Origin: VBDM01 sp041496705
GTDB taxonomy: Bacteria > Pseudomonadota > Gammaproteobacteria > Burkholderiales > SG8-39
NCBI GenBank assembly: GCA_041496705.1
Contig: JBGQFD010000003.1
Span: forward strand, 16,132-80,131
Reading direction: 5' to 3'
DNA: 64,000 nucleotides
Numbering within the stretch: the first letter of the stretch is position 1; each line of letters starts with the position of its first letter. Below the pieces are notes generated by a model. The model did not search any database. It had not been told where the DNA came from and worked only from the letters and a program-made list of their open reading frames with translations. The position numbers and the translations under genes were made by a program. This document shows, one piece after another, positions 24,191 through 32,932 of this stretch.

Positions 24191-25414
24191 ATGCAGCCAG
24201 AAGTGCGACAGATCGGCCTGTTCCTCGTCCATGTTTGCAAGCGGTTCAACCAGGACCGTTGTTTGCAGATCGCTTCGAGTCTCACCTTTACGACATTGCT
24301 TGCACTCGTGCCTCTGATTACCATCGCGCTTACTCTTGTGTCCGCATTCCCCGTGTTCTCAGGGTTAGGAGAGCAGATTCGAGCATTCCTGCTCGCCAAC
24401 ATGTTGCCGGAGACTGCGGGGAAGGTCGTCGCCGGGTATATCGAGCAGTTCGCGGGTCGCGCCGGCAACCTAACCCTCCTTGGCACCGTAGCGCTCGCTG
24501 TCACCGCATTCATGATGATGTTCACCATCGAGCGCGCGTTCAATTCCATCTGGCGCGTGTCCCAGGCGCGTCCCGTGGCGCAGAGGATTTTTGTCTACTG
24601 GGTGGCACTCACGCTGGGGCCGGTGATGATGGGGGCAAGCCTCAGTATCACTTCCTACATCGTCGGGGCATCACTCGGCTTTGCCCGGCAGTTTCCGGCC
24701 GCAGTCGCCGCCTTGTTCTGGCTCGTCCCCTTCGTTCTGACCTGCGCAGCGTTCACGCTGCTGTACTATGTCGTGCCAAACCGCGCGATGAGAATCGGCC
24801 ACGCGCTCGCAGGGGGCATTGTGGGAGGACTTGCTTTTGAGATTATGAAACGCGGGTTCGCCGTTTATGTTGCAAAATTCCCGACCTACACCCTGGCATA
24901 CGGGGCATTTGCGGCGATACCGGTGTTCCTGCTGTGGATATATTTCTCATGGGTAGTGATCGTGGTTGGAGCGTTGATCGCGGCACTGGCGCCGGACTTC
25001 GCGTTACTCAAGAGCGGAGCAAGGTCTGGATCCTCGGTCGGCTTTCGCGAGGCGTTGAACCTGCTGCTCGTGCTCGCCCGTGCACAGCGAGTTGCCGAGC
25101 TTCTCGATCCGGGGCAGATCTCGCGCCGTACGTCGCTGACGGGAGAGCAGACCGAGGCGCTGCTTGTTCGTGCCCTTCGGCGCGGCTGGGTGACGAGGAC
25201 AGTCGCAGGCCGCTACGGACTGGCGATGGACGCGGACAGGATCTTCGTGGCTGACGTATACGGCGAATTCTTCCTTGGCGAGGGAGATCCGGTGGGCGCG
25301 GATACTCGCGATGCTGGCAAAGTTCTGCTGGAGCGGTTCACAGCCCAGGCAGAAGAGCTGCTGAAGTTGCCACTGACGCAACTGCTCGATGGAGAAGCAG
25401 CCTCAACCCACTAG
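24191..25414 (+). CDS. YihY/BrkB family inner-membrane protein with C-terminal winged-helix-like extension
   Basis: 407 residues. Residues ~30-280 contain six membrane segments with the family landmarks SSLTFTTLLALVPLITIAL and FTIERAFNSIWRV; formerly miscalled RNase BN. After the membrane part come about 125 soluble residues that look like a small helical winged-helix domain (DPGQISRRTSLTGEQTEALL, RRGWVTRTVAGRYGLA). ATG 24191 gives the typical start; a long upstream frame runs antisense to the HugZ-like gene. Function unknown in most bacteria. Confidence 0.85.
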   Translation: MQPEVRQIGLFLVHVCKRFNQDRCLQIASSLTFTTLLALVPLITIALTLVSAFPVFSGLGEQIRAFLLANMLPETAGKVVAGYIEQFAGRAGNLTLLGTVALAVTAFMMMFTIERAFNSIWRVSQARPVAQRIFVYWVALTLGPVMMGASLSITSYIVGASLGFARQFPAAVAALFWLVPFVLTCAAFTLLYYVVPNRAMRIGHALAGGIVGGLAFEIMKRGFAVYVAKFPTYTLAYGAFAAIPVFLLWIYFSWVVIVVGALIAALAPDFALLKSGARSGSSVGFREALNLLLVLARAQRVAELLDPGQISRRTSLTGEQTEALLVRALRRGWVTRTVAGRYGLAMDADRIFVADVYGEFFLGEGDPVGADTRDAGKVLLERFTAQAEELLKLPLTQLLDGEAASTH

Positions 25415-25442
25415 AATTGCCCGATTGAAGGATAGTTTCACC

Positions 25443-26156
25443 GTGACTTTCAAGTCCATTTCACGTGATCAGCGCCTCATCGTTGCCCTGGACGTCCCAG
25501 ACGTCGTTCAGGCGAAGTCCCTGGTGGACCGATTGGGGGACGAGGTGAGCTTCTACAAGCTGGGACTGGAATTGTTCATGGCCGATGGTTACTTCGGCCT
25601 CGTTGAGTGGCTTGCAGATCGAGGAAAGAAGGTATTTGTCGACCTGAAGTTCTTCGACGTTCCCGAAACGGTTCGCGCAGCGGTACGGGGACTGCGTGAC
25701 AGGAACGTGAGCTTCGCGACAGTGCATGGCAATCAGGCCATGCTCGAAGCTGCCGGCAAGGAAAAAGGCGAGGTGAAGATTCTCGCTGTGACAGCCCTTA
25801 CCAGCCTGGACCGGGGGGACCTCGATGACCTGGGTTTCAAGTGCGACGTAGAGAAGCTGGTGTTGTCCCGCGCCAGGCGGGCGCTCGAAGCGGGATGCGA
25901 CGGCGTGGTTTCATCGGGGCTGGAGGCGCGCGCGCTGCGGCGCGAGCTCGGCTCGCGGCTGCTGGTGGTGACGCCAGGAATCCGTCCAGTGGACAATCGA
26001 CCTGCAGACGACCAGAAGCGCACGGTGGATGTGGCGCAGGCGTTTGACAATGGCGCCGACTACATCGTCGTCGGGAGGCCGATACGCCAGGCGCCCGATC
26101 CGCGGGCGGCGGCGCACGCAATTCAGGCTACGATTGCGACCTTGTTTCCTGCCTGA
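25443..26156 (+). CDS. pyrF: Orotidine 5'-phosphate decarboxylase
   Basis: Last step of UMP synthesis. 237 residues from GTG 25443. The catalytic D-x-K-x2-D is visible as D67-x-K69-x2-D72 in VFVDLKFFDVPETV, and the phosphate loop VTPGIRP and VVGRPI are intact. ATG 25389 would add 18 residues and overlap the yihY-type gene; I prefer the shorter start because homologues begin near RLIVALDVP. The 3' end overlaps the convergent transglycosylase gene by 29 bases. Confidence 0.93.
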   Translation: MTFKSISRDQRLIVALDVPDVVQAKSLVDRLGDEVSFYKLGLELFMADGYFGLVEWLADRGKKVFVDLKFFDVPETVRAAVRGLRDRNVSFATVHGNQAMLEAAGKEKGEVKILAVTALTSLDRGDLDDLGFKCDVEKLVLSRARRALEAGCDGVVSSGLEARALRRELGSRLLVVTPGIRPVDNRPADDQKRTVDVAQAFDNGADYIVVGRPIRQAPDPRAAAHAIQATIATLFPA

Positions 26157-26790
26157 TTGCCAAGCCGGTGACGCGCAGTCCCGGGGCAGGCCCCAGCGCC
26201 AGCTGTCCCTGGTATCGCCACACCCCGCGCCAGGCAGCAAATACTTGGTTCGGGTATTCCGTTCTGCCCACGGTGCCGTTATAGCGCGCAAGAGCCCGGA
26301 ACAGGTCACCTCTTTCGACCTTGAGGTAGTGCTTGAGAATGACGCATCCGTAGCGCAGGTTGGTGCGCAGGCTGAATAAATTGTCGCCCTTTCGGCCGAC
26401 CAGCCCGATCCAGAACGGCATGACCTGCATGTAGCCCCGGGCCCCGGATCTGGATACTGCATACTTCCTGAAGGTGCTTTCTACCTGTATCAAGGCTAGC
26501 ACGAGCTGTGGGTCAAGTCCGGCGCGAATCGACTCGTGATGCACTGTGCGCAGGAAATCCACCCGCGATCGAAAATCGGGCATTTTCTTCTCAAGCCGCT
26601 GGGACATTTCTGCCAGCCAGTTGACGGCCGCAGCGGAGTTGCTGAATCCGTGACGCGGCGCTGGACGGTCCGCGATGGACGACTGCAGATCCGCCCGAAC
26701 TTCTACAGCGAGGGGTTCGTATATCTGGCTGCCGGCCAGCACATCCGTGGTCAGCGCAATCGCGAGGCCGATAAGTGCCGGTTTCAGCAC
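26128..26790 (-). CDS. Lytic transglycosylase (SLT domain), exported
   Basis: 220 residues. A signal peptide (about 1-20) is followed by a linker and an SLT domain: catalytic Glu104 in LIQVESTFRKYAVS, then SGARGYMQVMPFW and the ALARYNGT segment. Cleaves peptidoglycan glycan strands in the periplasm. GTG start at 26790, overlapping the stop of proS by seven bases, so it is probably co-expressed with proS. Confidence 0.9.
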   Translation of the reverse strand: MLKPALIGLAIALTTDVLAGSQIYEPLAVEVRADLQSSIADRPAPRHGFSNSAAAVNWLAEMSQRLEKKMPDFRSRVDFLRTVHHESIRAGLDPQLVLALIQVESTFRKYAVSRSGARGYMQVMPFWIGLVGRKGDNLFSLRTNLRYGCVILKHYLKVERGDLFRALARYNGTVGRTEYPNQVFAAWRGVWRYQGQLALGPAPGLRVTGLAIRQETRSQS

Positions 26791-28517
26791 AATCTGGAGC
26801 GCAGGCGTGCCAAGGCTTCCGCTCGGTCCAGTCTTTCGCCCTTCGAATCGCGCCGGGCCTGATATTCGACGACCCCCTCCTTGAGGCTACGCTCACCTAC
26901 GACCAGGCGATGCGGGATTCCGATGAGTTCCATGTCGGCGAGCATCACGCCCGGGCGCTCGTCGCGATCATCGAGCAGCACTTCAATTCCGGATGCAGTC
27001 AATTCTCCGTAAAGAGCGTCGGCGGCATCGCGAACCGCGGCGCTCTTGGCGTAGCCGATGGGAACCAGAGCTACCTGGAATGGCGCGATTGCCTCAGGGA
27101 AAACGATGCCGCGCTCATCGTGATTCTGCTCAATCGCAGCGCCGACGATGCGCGTGATTCCTATTCCATAGCAACCCATCTCGAACGGACGGGCGCTTCC
27201 CGTTTCGTCGAGGAACGTCGCCTTCATTGTCTGGGAATACTTGATGCGCAGCTGGAACACGTGGCCGACCTCGATGCCGCGCTGGATTTCCAGCGTACCT
27301 CTGCCGTCGGGACTGGGGTCGCCGGCAACAACCTTACGAACGTCATTGATGTGTGGCGTGACCGGAATATCGCGCTTCCAATTTACTCCAGTCAAGTGAA
27401 AACCCTCGGTGTTTGCGCCGCATGTGAAATCGCTCATCTGCGCCACCGTAAGATCGGCCACCAGGTGTGTCGAGTCTGGAATTCCAACCGGTCCGATATA
27501 TCCTGGAGCGCAGTTCAAGTACTGCTTGATTTCAGTTTCACTTGCAAACCTGAACTCACCAAGGATCTTTTGCAGTTTCACTTCGTTCAAGTCATGGTCG
27601 CCGCGTAACAACACCAAAGCAAACACGCTTGACCCAGTTCCAGTTTGGAGCGGAATCTCCTTTCGTATGATCGCTATTGCCTTAACGGTCTTTTCCAAGG
27701 GCACGCCGAGCAGCATCGACACGTCCTCGCAACGGGTTTTCCCCGGTGTTGGCACCTGTCTCATTTCCTGCTCCGGCGCGGCTCGTTCACCGGCCGGCGC
27801 CATGGCTTCGGCGAGCTCGACATTTGCGGCGTAGTTCGACTGGGGGCAATAGGCGATGGCGTCTTCGCCAGAGTCCGCGAGTACGTGGAACTCGTGCGAG
27901 CCCGTGCCTCCGATTGAGCCGGGATCGGCGGAAACCGCGCGGAATGTGAGTCCCAGGCGGGTAAAGATCCGGGTGTAGGTGTCGTACATATTGCGGTATT
28001 CGCGTTGCAGATCCTCGTAGCTCGCATGAAACGAGTAACCGTCCTTCATGGTAAATTCGCGTCCGCGCATCACGCCGAAGCGCGGCCGGATCTCGTCGCG
28101 AAACTTCGTCTGAATCTGGTAGAAGTGCACGGGCAACTGCCTGTAGCTGCGGATCTCGCGCCTGGCGATGTCAGTGATCACCTCTTCGTGTGTCGGGCCG
28201 ATGCAGAATTCGCGATCGTGGCGGTCCCTGATTCGCAGAAGCTCAGGTCCGTACTCTTGCCACCGGCCCGACTCCTGCCACAATTCGGCGGGCTGCACCG
28301 CGGGCATGAACAGCTCGATCGCGCCCGCCCGGTTCATCTCCTCCCGAACGATCGCCTCGACTTTGCGAGTCACTCGCAGCCCCATCGGCATCCACGTGTA
28401 GATGCCGCCCGCAAGCCGCCGGATCAGGCCCGCACGCACCATCAGTTTGTGGCTGGTCAGCTCGGCGTCGGCCGGAGCTTCCTTGAGGGTCGCAAGAAAA
28501 TATCGGGAAGCGCGCAT
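26784..28517 (-). CDS. proS: Prolyl-tRNA synthetase (bacterial type, with editing domain)
   Basis: 577 residues. Class II core with motif 1 near MVRAGLIRRLAGGIYTWMPMG, motif 2 (KFRDEIRPRFGVMRGREFTMKD), the inserted editing domain (about residues 220-400, with PVGIPDSTHLVAD), motif 3 (EMGCYGIGITRIVGA) and the C-terminal anticodon domain. ATG 28517 (MRASRYFLATLKEAPADAE) is the standard family start. The gene is divergent from rppH. Confidence 0.96.
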   Translation of the reverse strand: MRASRYFLATLKEAPADAELTSHKLMVRAGLIRRLAGGIYTWMPMGLRVTRKVEAIVREEMNRAGAIELFMPAVQPAELWQESGRWQEYGPELLRIRDRHDREFCIGPTHEEVITDIARREIRSYRQLPVHFYQIQTKFRDEIRPRFGVMRGREFTMKDGYSFHASYEDLQREYRNMYDTYTRIFTRLGLTFRAVSADPGSIGGTGSHEFHVLADSGEDAIAYCPQSNYAANVELAEAMAPAGERAAPEQEMRQVPTPGKTRCEDVSMLLGVPLEKTVKAIAIIRKEIPLQTGTGSSVFALVLLRGDHDLNEVKLQKILGEFRFASETEIKQYLNCAPGYIGPVGIPDSTHLVADLTVAQMSDFTCGANTEGFHLTGVNWKRDIPVTPHINDVRKVVAGDPSPDGRGTLEIQRGIEVGHVFQLRIKYSQTMKATFLDETGSARPFEMGCYGIGITRIVGAAIEQNHDERGIVFPEAIAPFQVALVPIGYAKSAAVRDAADALYGELTASGIEVLLDDRDERPGVMLADMELIGIPHRLVVGERSLKEGVVEYQARRDSKGERLDRAEALARLRSRLC

Positions 28518-28644
28518 GCCGGTGCAGACAGGGGAGGCCTCATATTCTACTTGAACTCCCAGGTCGGGCAGCCTGCCGGGGGGTTGTTCAAATCGGCGGC
28601 GATTTATGAAAGAATGGGGACAAGGAGTTACTGCTGGATTGCAC

Positions 28645-29160
28645 ATGCTCGATCGAGACGGCTACCGGCCGAACGTCGGCATCATCCTCTGCAACTTGCG
28701 CAACGACGTGTTTTGGGGCAAGCGCATTAGAGAGCATTCCTGGCAATTTCCGCAGGGCGGGATCAAGCTCGGGGAAACGCCGGTCCAGGCCATGTACCGG
28801 GAGTTGCAGGAAGAAGTGGGTCTGCTGCCCAATCACGTGAAGATCCTGGGGCGGACGCGTGACTGGCTGCGTTACGAAGTGCCCGAGCAGTGGCTCAAGC
28901 GCGATTGGCGCGGTAGCTACCGCGGGCAAAAGCAGATCTGGTTCTTGTTGCGACTCGTGGGGCGGGACTGCGACGTGCATTTGCGCGCGTCGGAGAAACC
29001 CGAGTTTGACGCGTGGCGTTGGAACGACTATTGGGTACCGCTGGATTCCGTGATCGATTTCAAGAGGGAGGTGTACCAGCAGGCCCTCAACGAACTTGCG
29101 CGCTTCCTGATCCGGAGTCCGCGCCGCAAGGTGCCCCCCGAGGAAGCCGCGTCCGGCTAG
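28645..29160 (+). CDS. rppH: RNA 5'-pyrophosphohydrolase RppH
   Basis: Removes pyrophosphate from mRNA 5' ends, starting decay by RNase E. 171 residues. The Nudix box is complete: G38-x5-E44-x7-R52-E53-L54-x-E56-E57-x-G59-L60, and the start MLDRDGYRPNVGIIL is that of RppH. I selected ATG 28645; ATG 28606 adds 13 non-conserved residues. Divergent from proS. Confidence 0.95.
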   Translation: MLDRDGYRPNVGIILCNLRNDVFWGKRIREHSWQFPQGGIKLGETPVQAMYRELQEEVGLLPNHVKILGRTRDWLRYEVPEQWLKRDWRGSYRGQKQIWFLLRLVGRDCDVHLRASEKPEFDAWRWNDYWVPLDSVIDFKREVYQQALNELARFLIRSPRRKVPPEEAASG

Positions 29161-29194
29161 CCGCACGTCCCGGACCCAAACGCGGGTGTTGAAC

Positions 29195-29224
29195 TTGACA
29201 TCCAGCCAAACGTCACGTTAAAGT
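29195..29224 (+). promoter_or_regulatory. Candidate sigma70 promoter of rubrerythrin unit
   Basis: TTGACA (29195-29200), 18-base spacer, TAAAGT (29219-29224). A transcript would start near 29231, immediately before the palindrome at 29234. Confidence 0.55.
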
Positions 29225-29233
29225 AGTTCCAGT

Positions 29234-29252
29234 TATTAGAGTAAGTCTAATA
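29234..29252. promoter_or_regulatory. Perfect palindrome, candidate operator of rubrerythrin unit
   Basis: TATTAGA (29234-29240), five-base centre GTAAG, TCTAATA (29246-29252): a perfect 7-bp inverted repeat in an AT-rich island, just after the predicted transcription start. It resembles Fur/PerR-type AT-rich sites but has a longer centre; the binding protein is not assigned. Confidence 0.55.
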
Positions 29253-29296
29253 TTTCATTTCCGCAGCGATCTGCGCACCAACCTCAGGAGACTCTG

Positions 29297-29716
29297 ATGC
29301 AACTCAAGGGCACAAAAACGCATGGCAATCTGAAGGCGGCCTTCGCCGGTGAGTCGCAAGCCAACCGACGTTATCTCTATTTCGCGGCCAAGGCCGATGT
29401 CGAAGGCCAGAACGACGTTGCCGCCGTTTTCCGTTCCACGGCGGAAGGCGAAACAGGCCACGCACATGGACACCTGGAGTACATGGAGCAGGTCGGTGAT
29501 CCCGCCACCGATCTGCCGATCGGCAACACGCGTTCGAATCTCAAGGCAGCGATCGCCGGAGAAACGCACGAATATACCGACATGTACCCAGGTATGGCCA
29601 AGGCTGCGCGGCAGGAGGGTTTTTCCGAAATCGCCGATTGGTTCGAAACGCTGGCAAAAGCGGAGCGCTCTCACGCAAACCGCTTTCAGAAGGCGCTCGA
29701 CTCGCTCGCCGACTAG
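29297..29716 (+). CDS. Rubrerythrin (diiron domain only)
   Basis: 139 residues, all ferritin-like four-helix diiron domain, without the rubredoxin-type FeS4 tail of classical rubrerythrin. Ligand candidates: E19, E52 with H55, E89, E92, E123 and H126. Such proteins reduce hydrogen peroxide or act in iron handling in the cytoplasm. It is first in a three-gene unit with a CCG-domain Fe-S protein and DUF3501. GGAG lies seven bases before the ATG. Lack of the rubredoxin domain means an external electron donor would be needed; the next gene is an obvious candidate, by inference only. Confidence 0.92.
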   Translation: MQLKGTKTHGNLKAAFAGESQANRRYLYFAAKADVEGQNDVAAVFRSTAEGETGHAHGHLEYMEQVGDPATDLPIGNTRSNLKAAIAGETHEYTDMYPGMAKAARQEGFSEIADWFETLAKAERSHANRFQKALDSLAD

Positions 29717-29737
29717 GCTCGAGCTCTCGTTCCTCAG

Positions 29738-29781
29738 CTCCGCGGGCGCGAGATGTCCTGAGGACCTCTCATCCCGCGGAG
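29738..29781 (+). other. Long extended hairpin between rubrerythrin and Fe-S genes
   Basis: Outer perfect 9-bp stem CTCCGCGGG (29738-29746) / CCCGCGGAG (29773-29781); inner stem GAGATGTCC (29750-29758) / GGACCTCTC (29762-29770) with one mismatch and a TGA loop. No T tract follows, so it looks more like an RNA stability or processing element than a terminator. Confidence 0.7.
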
Positions 29782-29812
29782 TCATCGTTAGCAAAATGGT
29801 TCCGGTTCCGCA

Positions 29813-31141
29813 ATGACAGTTCGAGAAGGGAGTTTGGAGGCTCCCACACGCCATCCGATCGAGTGGCGTACGCCGCAGTTCTACGACGAAACCAAGCTCC
29901 TTGCCGAAATGGAGCGGGTTTTCGGCATTTGCCACGGCTGCCGGCGATGCGTCAATCTATGCACCGCGTTTCCAACGCTATTTGACCTAGTCGACGCGAG
30001 CACGACGCTTGAGGTGGACGGGGTCGAGAAGTCGCAGTTCTGGAAGGTGGTGGACCAGTGCTATCTCTGCGACATGTGCTACATGACCAAGTGCCCCTAT
30101 GTTCCCCCGCACCCCTGGAACGTGGACTTCCCGCATCTCATGCTGCGCGCCAAGGCAGTGAAGTACAAGAATGGACAGGTGCGTGCCCGAGATCGGCTGC
30201 TGTCGGCGACCGACGCGATGGGCAAGCTTGCGGCAATCCCCGTGGTTGCCCAGGCCATCAATGCAGCCAAGCGGAACTCCGCCGTGCGGACGGTCATGGA
30301 AAAAGTCATCGGCGTCGACCGGCGCAGGCCGTTGCCATCCTATAGTCCCGGGAAGTTTCGTCAAGCAGCAGCAGCGAGCCGGGATTACCAGCCGAAAACC
30401 GGCACTCGCGCTCCTGGCAAGGTAGCAATATTTTCGACTTGCTACGTCAACTACAACGAACCGGGGATTGGTCATGATTTGCTGGCCGTTCTCGACCACA
30501 ACGAGATTCCGTACGCAATCGTCGTTAAGGAAGCCTGCTGCGGGATGCCCAAGCTCGAGCTGGGGGATCTCGCGGGTGTGGAGCGTCTAAAGGAGGTGAA
30601 CATCCCGAATCTTGCGAAACTCGCCCGCGAGGGCTATGCGATTCTCACGCCGGTGCCCTCCTGCACGTTGATGTTCAAGAAGGAACTACCCCTTCTGTTC
30701 CCGGAGGACGCCGACGTAAAGGCGGTGAGCGAGGCGACACTCGATCCGTTTGAATACTTGGTCATGCGCTCTCGAGATGGTCTGCTGAAGACGGATTTCC
30801 GGAACTCGCTTGGTAAAGTCTCCTACCATATCCCGTGCCACTCCCGGGTGCAGAATATTGGCCAAAAGACCCGCGAAGTCCTGCAGATGGTTCCTGGCAC
30901 GACGCTGACGACGGTGGAGCGCTGCTCGGGGCACGATGGCACTTGGGGAGTCAAATCTGAGTACTACGACAACTCCATGAAAATCGGTGCGCCGGTGTTC
31001 CGCCAGATGGCCACCGGCGACCCGGACTTCATCAGTTCGGACTGTCCGATTGCCGCCAGCCATGTGCAGCACGGCATGGGTCCGACGCGCGCACGCAAGA
31101 CGCATCCTCTTTCGTTGCTGCGGATCGCATACGGTATCTGA
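29813..31141 (+). CDS. CCG-domain iron-sulfur protein (GlpC/heterodisulfide reductase-like)
   Basis: 442 residues. N-terminal ferredoxin-like motifs: C40-x2-C43-x2-C46-x3-C50 and C83-x2-C86-x2-C89-x4-C94-P, consistent with two [4Fe-4S] clusters; the four-residue gap in the second is unusual. Two CCG-type modules follow (CYVNYNEPGIGHDLL...ACCGMPK and HIPCHSRVQNIGQ...CSGHDGTWG). Soluble, cytoplasmic, likely an electron-transfer protein. It lies between rubrerythrin and DUF3501 and may be the donor for the rubrerythrin. The start is ATG 29813; the ribosome site is poor and ATG 29910 would lose no cysteine of the motifs. Confidence 0.85.
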   Translation: MTVREGSLEAPTRHPIEWRTPQFYDETKLLAEMERVFGICHGCRRCVNLCTAFPTLFDLVDASTTLEVDGVEKSQFWKVVDQCYLCDMCYMTKCPYVPPHPWNVDFPHLMLRAKAVKYKNGQVRARDRLLSATDAMGKLAAIPVVAQAINAAKRNSAVRTVMEKVIGVDRRRPLPSYSPGKFRQAAAASRDYQPKTGTRAPGKVAIFSTCYVNYNEPGIGHDLLAVLDHNEIPYAIVVKEACCGMPKLELGDLAGVERLKEVNIPNLAKLAREGYAILTPVPSCTLMFKKELPLLFPEDADVKAVSEATLDPFEYLVMRSRDGLLKTDFRNSLGKVSYHIPCHSRVQNIGQKTREVLQMVPGTTLTTVERCSGHDGTWGVKSEYYDNSMKIGAPVFRQMATGDPDFISSDCPIAASHVQHGMGPTRARKTHPLSLLRIAYGI

Positions 31142-31149
31142 GCGGCGTC

Positions 31150-31731
31150 ATGCCCCGCATCGAGCGCGCGAGCCTGATGAGCCTGGAGGAGTATGCGCGC
31201 GAACGCCCGCAACTTCGAGCCAGAGTCATGGCTCACAAGAAAAACCGGCTCGTGCAACTCGGTGAGCATCTTGTGCTCGCGTTCGAGGACGAGCTCACGA
31301 TTCGCTATCAGGTGCAGGAGATGCTTCGCGTGGAGAGAATATTCGAGGAAGAGGGCATCCAGCAGGAGCTCGATGCCTACAATCCCCTCATTCCTGACGG
31401 ACGGAACCTCAAGGCGAGCATGATGCTCGAATACGCCGACCCGGACGAGCGCCGCAGCCGGCTCGAAGAATTGATCGGGATCGAGGACAAGGTATGGATC
31501 CAGGTGAAGGGATACGAGCGAGTCTTGGCTTTCGCGGACGAAGATCTCGAGCGGGAAAACGAAACGAAGACCTCGGCCGTTCACTTCCTTCGATTCGAGC
31601 TTACCGAACGAGTGGCTGAAGCATTCAAGTCAGGGGTAAACCTCACGATAGGGGTCGAACACCCGCGATACACGACGAGGGTGGAGATTCCGGAGTCCGT
31701 CCGGGAAGCACTCGTCAAGGACTTCACTTGA
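31150..31731 (+). CDS. DUF3501 family protein
   Basis: 193 residues, soluble, highly charged (MPRIERASLMSLEEYARERP, then DELTIRYQVQEMLRVERIFE and LTIGVEHPRYTTRVEIPESV). It matches DUF3501, recurrently found next to rubrerythrin and CCG-domain Fe-S genes. No known catalytic motif is visible. Eight bases follow the Fe-S gene stop, so co-translation is likely. Function unknown. Confidence 0.85.
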   Translation: MPRIERASLMSLEEYARERPQLRARVMAHKKNRLVQLGEHLVLAFEDELTIRYQVQEMLRVERIFEEEGIQQELDAYNPLIPDGRNLKASMMLEYADPDERRSRLEELIGIEDKVWIQVKGYERVLAFADEDLERENETKTSAVHFLRFELTERVAEAFKSGVNLTIGVEHPRYTTRVEIPESVREALVKDFT

Positions 31732-31825
31732 GGTCGGCACGGAGGTTCCTGTTTTCGTAGCGGTGACCCTCACGTCGCCTCCGATTCCGCGGAAGGCGAT
31801 GGGAAGGGACAGCCTTCCGGAGCTC

Positions 31826-32932
31826 CTAGAGCACTACCAAGTTGTTCCGGTGGATGAGTTCCGGCTCGTCGACGTAGCCAAGAATTGACTCGATCTCGGT
31901 CGATGCGCGCCCGGCTATGCGTCGAGCCTCCTGTGCGGCGTAGTTTGATAGGCCCCGTGCAACTTCGATGCCATCGGGGGACACGCAGGCAACAACGGCT
32001 CCCCGATCGAAATCCCCCTCGACACGTTTAACGCCGATCGGCAGCAGGCTTTTCCCGCCGGAGCGCAGCGCTGCGGCGGCGCCCGCATCGATAATGAAGC
32101 GCCCGGCAACCTGCAGATGGTCGGCGAGCCACTGCTTGCGCGCCGCAAGAGGCGTGGCATCGGGAACCAGCAAAGTGCCGACCGATTCTCCGGCTGCGAG
32201 CCTAATCAGAACGTCCTCTTCGCGCCCTGAGGCTATTACTGTTTCAGCGCCCGACCGTGCGGCACGTTTTGCTGCAAGCACCTTGGTCAGCATCCCGCCG
32301 CTGGCAATCCTGGATCCGGTACCCCCCGCCATTTCCTCGAGCCGAGGCTCGCCGGCGCGCGCACTGCGAACCAACGTAGCATTCGGGTTGCGACGTGGGT
32401 CATCGGTGTAGAGTCCGGACTGGTCGGTCAGGATCACCAGGCAGTCGGCCTCCACCAGGTTGGTCACCATCGCTGCAAGAGTATCGTTGTCCCCGAACCG
32501 GATTTCGTCGGTGACCACCGTGTCGTTCTCGTTGATGATAGGAATGATCCCCATCCCGAGCAATGTCAACAGGGTAGAGCGCGCGTTGAGATAGCGCTGG
32601 CGGTCCGCCAGGTCGGCATGGGTGAGCAGCACCTGCGCAGTGCGCAGGCCGTATTCCCGAAAGCAGGATTCGTACACCTGCACGAGGCCCATCTGCCCCA
32701 CGGCCGCTGCAGCTTGCAACTCGTGAATGGATTGGGGGCGTTTCGTCCAACCCAGGCGCTGCATACCTTCCGCAATGGCGCCGCTGGAAACGAGCACAAC
32801 CTCTTTGCCTGTCCGGCAAAGCCTGGCAATTTGCCCCGCCCAGCGCGCGATCGCCGAAGCGTCCAGTCCGGTACCGCCATTCGTAACCAGCGTGCTGCCA
32901 ACTTTGACGACAAAACGCTTGCTCTGTTTCAT
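31826..32932 (-). CDS. proB: Glutamate 5-kinase
   Basis: First step of proline synthesis: ATP-dependent phosphorylation of glutamate. 368 residues: amino-acid kinase domain (VVKVGSTLVTNGGTGLD, later GNDTLAAMVTNLVEADCLVI) followed by a C-terminal PUA domain (about residues 275-360). Its ATG overlaps the obgE stop by four bases. proA is not in the window. Confidence 0.96.
   Translation of the reverse strand: MKQSKRFVVKVGSTLVTNGGTGLDASAIARWAGQIARLCRTGKEVVLVSSGAIAEGMQRLGWTKRPQSIHELQAAAAVGQMGLVQVYESCFREYGLRTAQVLLTHADLADRQRYLNARSTLLTLLGMGIIPIINENDTVVTDEIRFGDNDTLAAMVTNLVEADCLVILTDQSGLYTDDPRRNPNATLVRSARAGEPRLEEMAGGTGSRIASGGMLTKVLAAKRAARSGAETVIASGREEDVLIRLAAGESVGTLLVPDATPLAARKQWLADHLQVAGRFIIDAGAAAALRSGGKSLLPIGVKRVEGDFDRGAVVACVSPDGIEVARGLSNYAAQEARRIAGRASTEIESILGYVDEPELIHRNNLVVL

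Noticed and set aside
29097..29160. Extra gene in the rppH-rubrerythrin interval
   Set aside because: The AT-rich interval 29161-29296 holds a promoter and palindrome but no coding frame of note.
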